Below are positions 63,495-64,000 of a DNA stretch of 64,000 nucleotides, piece by piece. The notes under the pieces are model-generated. The model worked only from the letters and a program-made list of their open reading frames with translations. It had not been told where the DNA came from and ran no database searches. The translations under genes were made by a program, and so were the position numbers. Within the stretch, counting starts at the first letter, position 1; each line of letters begins with the position of its first letter. The DNA is taken from positions 1 through 64,000 of the forward strand of contig JAUMPM010000046.1 in the NCBI GenBank assembly GCA_031294825.1, in the 5' to 3' direction. The DNA is from Collinsella sp. Lineage in GTDB: Bacteria > Actinomycetota > Coriobacteriia > Coriobacteriales > Coriobacteriaceae.

Positions 63495-64000
63495 TTAGGC
63501 AAGGAGCCACTTCCATGCGGGCACAACGTGGACCACACCGTGCTCGCATGAAATATCGGTCTGTTCATCCATGGTAACGATTGCCGACTCGCCAAGATCG
63601 AACTGGGCCATCGAGGCATCAAGCGCGGCAATTTCGCGCTCGCGCGTTTTCTCACGTGCCATATCCGCACTCACCTGAATCAGGCTATAAGCCCGCATGA
63701 GAAGCGCGTCCCCAGCCACAAAGTCCACCTCATGGCTTTTGCTCTTCTCTTTGATCAGCAGGCGGCAGACCGAGCCGGTCCTCACCGCGGGAGTCTTTCT
63801 TCTTAGCGCATTGAACACTGCGGTCTCGAGCCTCTGGCCCTGGTCCAATGCTGATGCGGGAGAGAATGCTCCAAACATCGCAGGGTCGACAGCGTAGACC
63901 TTAGACGCAGACCGCATGTTATTTGCCAGTGAACGCGTGAACTCCGGCACAGAAAATAACAGGTAGGCGTCCTCATAATACTCAAGTAAATCGCTGAGCG
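63495..64000 (-). CDS. AAA/DUF4143 ATPase, C-terminal part (cut by window edge)
   Basis: The frame stays open to the right edge, so only the last 167 codons are visible. The translated segment from the edge reads LSDLLEYYEDAYLLFSVPEF, then KVYAVDPAMF, QRLETAVFNALRR and SHEVDFVAGD, the usual DUF4143 order with the nuclease-like E-x-D-F motif. A second such gene in this window, besides 21146-22507. Not the same sequence. The Walker motifs would lie beyond 64000. Confidence 0.82.
   Translation of the reverse strand, partial: LSDLLEYYEDAYLLFSVPEFTRSLANNMRSASKVYAVDPAMFGAFSPASALDQGQRLETAVFNALRRKTPAVRTGSVCRLLIKEKSKSHEVDFVAGDALLMRAYSLIQVSADMAREKTREREIAALDASMAQFDLGESAIVTMDEQTDISCEHGVVHVVPAWKWLLA

Overview
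The window looks like a chromosome segment from a high-GC, anaerobic member of the Coriobacteriia (Actinomycetota), most likely Collinsella or a close relative. This assignment rests on family knowledge, not on a database search. The supporting signs are GC-rich coding with an actinobacterial fhaA-fhaB-pstP-rodA-pbpA-pknB cluster, a single-chain pyruvate:ferredoxin oxidoreductase, several PTS operons, membrane-embedded LuxR-type regulators and GltD-like flavoproteins.

Layout. 0.2-8.9 kb, all on the minus strand: a YfcE-type phosphoesterase, two paralogous LytS-like sensor kinase/LytTR regulator pairs, a glycosyltransferase, an Atg22/UMF1-like transporter and a zinc-dependent phospholipase C-like protein. 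8.9-13.2 kb: an amidohydrolase and an APC permease, then a membrane-anchored C39-like peptidase. 13.6-19.1 kb: a complete lactose/cellobiose PTS operon (PRD regulator, EIIA, EIIB, EIIC, 6-phospho-beta-glucosidase). 19.5-26.3 kb: a lone carbamate kinase, an AAA/DUF4143 ATPase behind 34-bp tandem repeats, and nifJ. 26.7-30.4 kb: an FHA protein, a membrane Ser/Thr kinase and a secreted protein in one operon. 30.7-35.7 kb: the recR-ybaB pair, two small membrane proteins and dnaX. 35.8-41.4 kb: a less GC-rich six-gene operon coding for a membrane regulator with two LuxR helix-turn-helix domains, a small secreted protein, two ABC-2 permeases, an ATPase and a second exported protein. 41.8-51.9 kb: the cell-envelope signalling cluster (multi-TM kinase, FhaA, FhaB, PP2C phosphatase, a RodA-PbpA fusion, PASTA kinase). 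52.1-52.7 kb: a small hydrophobic-basic peptide gene, tRNA-Arg(CCU) and tRNA-derived fragments. 52.8-56.1 kb: a mannose-family PTS operon with DUF956. 56.5-61.7 kb: hypA, a large Fe-S/FAD oxidoreductase, a divergent TetR regulator and a DUF5692-like membrane protein. 61.9-64.0 kb: a possible kinase-substrate membrane protein and the end of a second DUF4143 ATPase.

How the genes work together. Three systems stand out. (1) The kinase/FHA/phosphatase cluster couples muropeptide sensing (PASTA) to a polymerase and a transpeptidase that here form one polypeptide. (2) The 35.8-41.4 kb operon reads as a sensor-regulated export or protection cassette. (3) Intergenic DNA carries several families of palindromic repeats: clusters of the motif GGGATGCGCTTTCCG, elements containing CATTGGGGAC, and a perfect 22-bp-arm palindrome with a second copy bracketing the mannose PTS operon. 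No CRISPR array, rRNA, intact IS element or prophage was seen.
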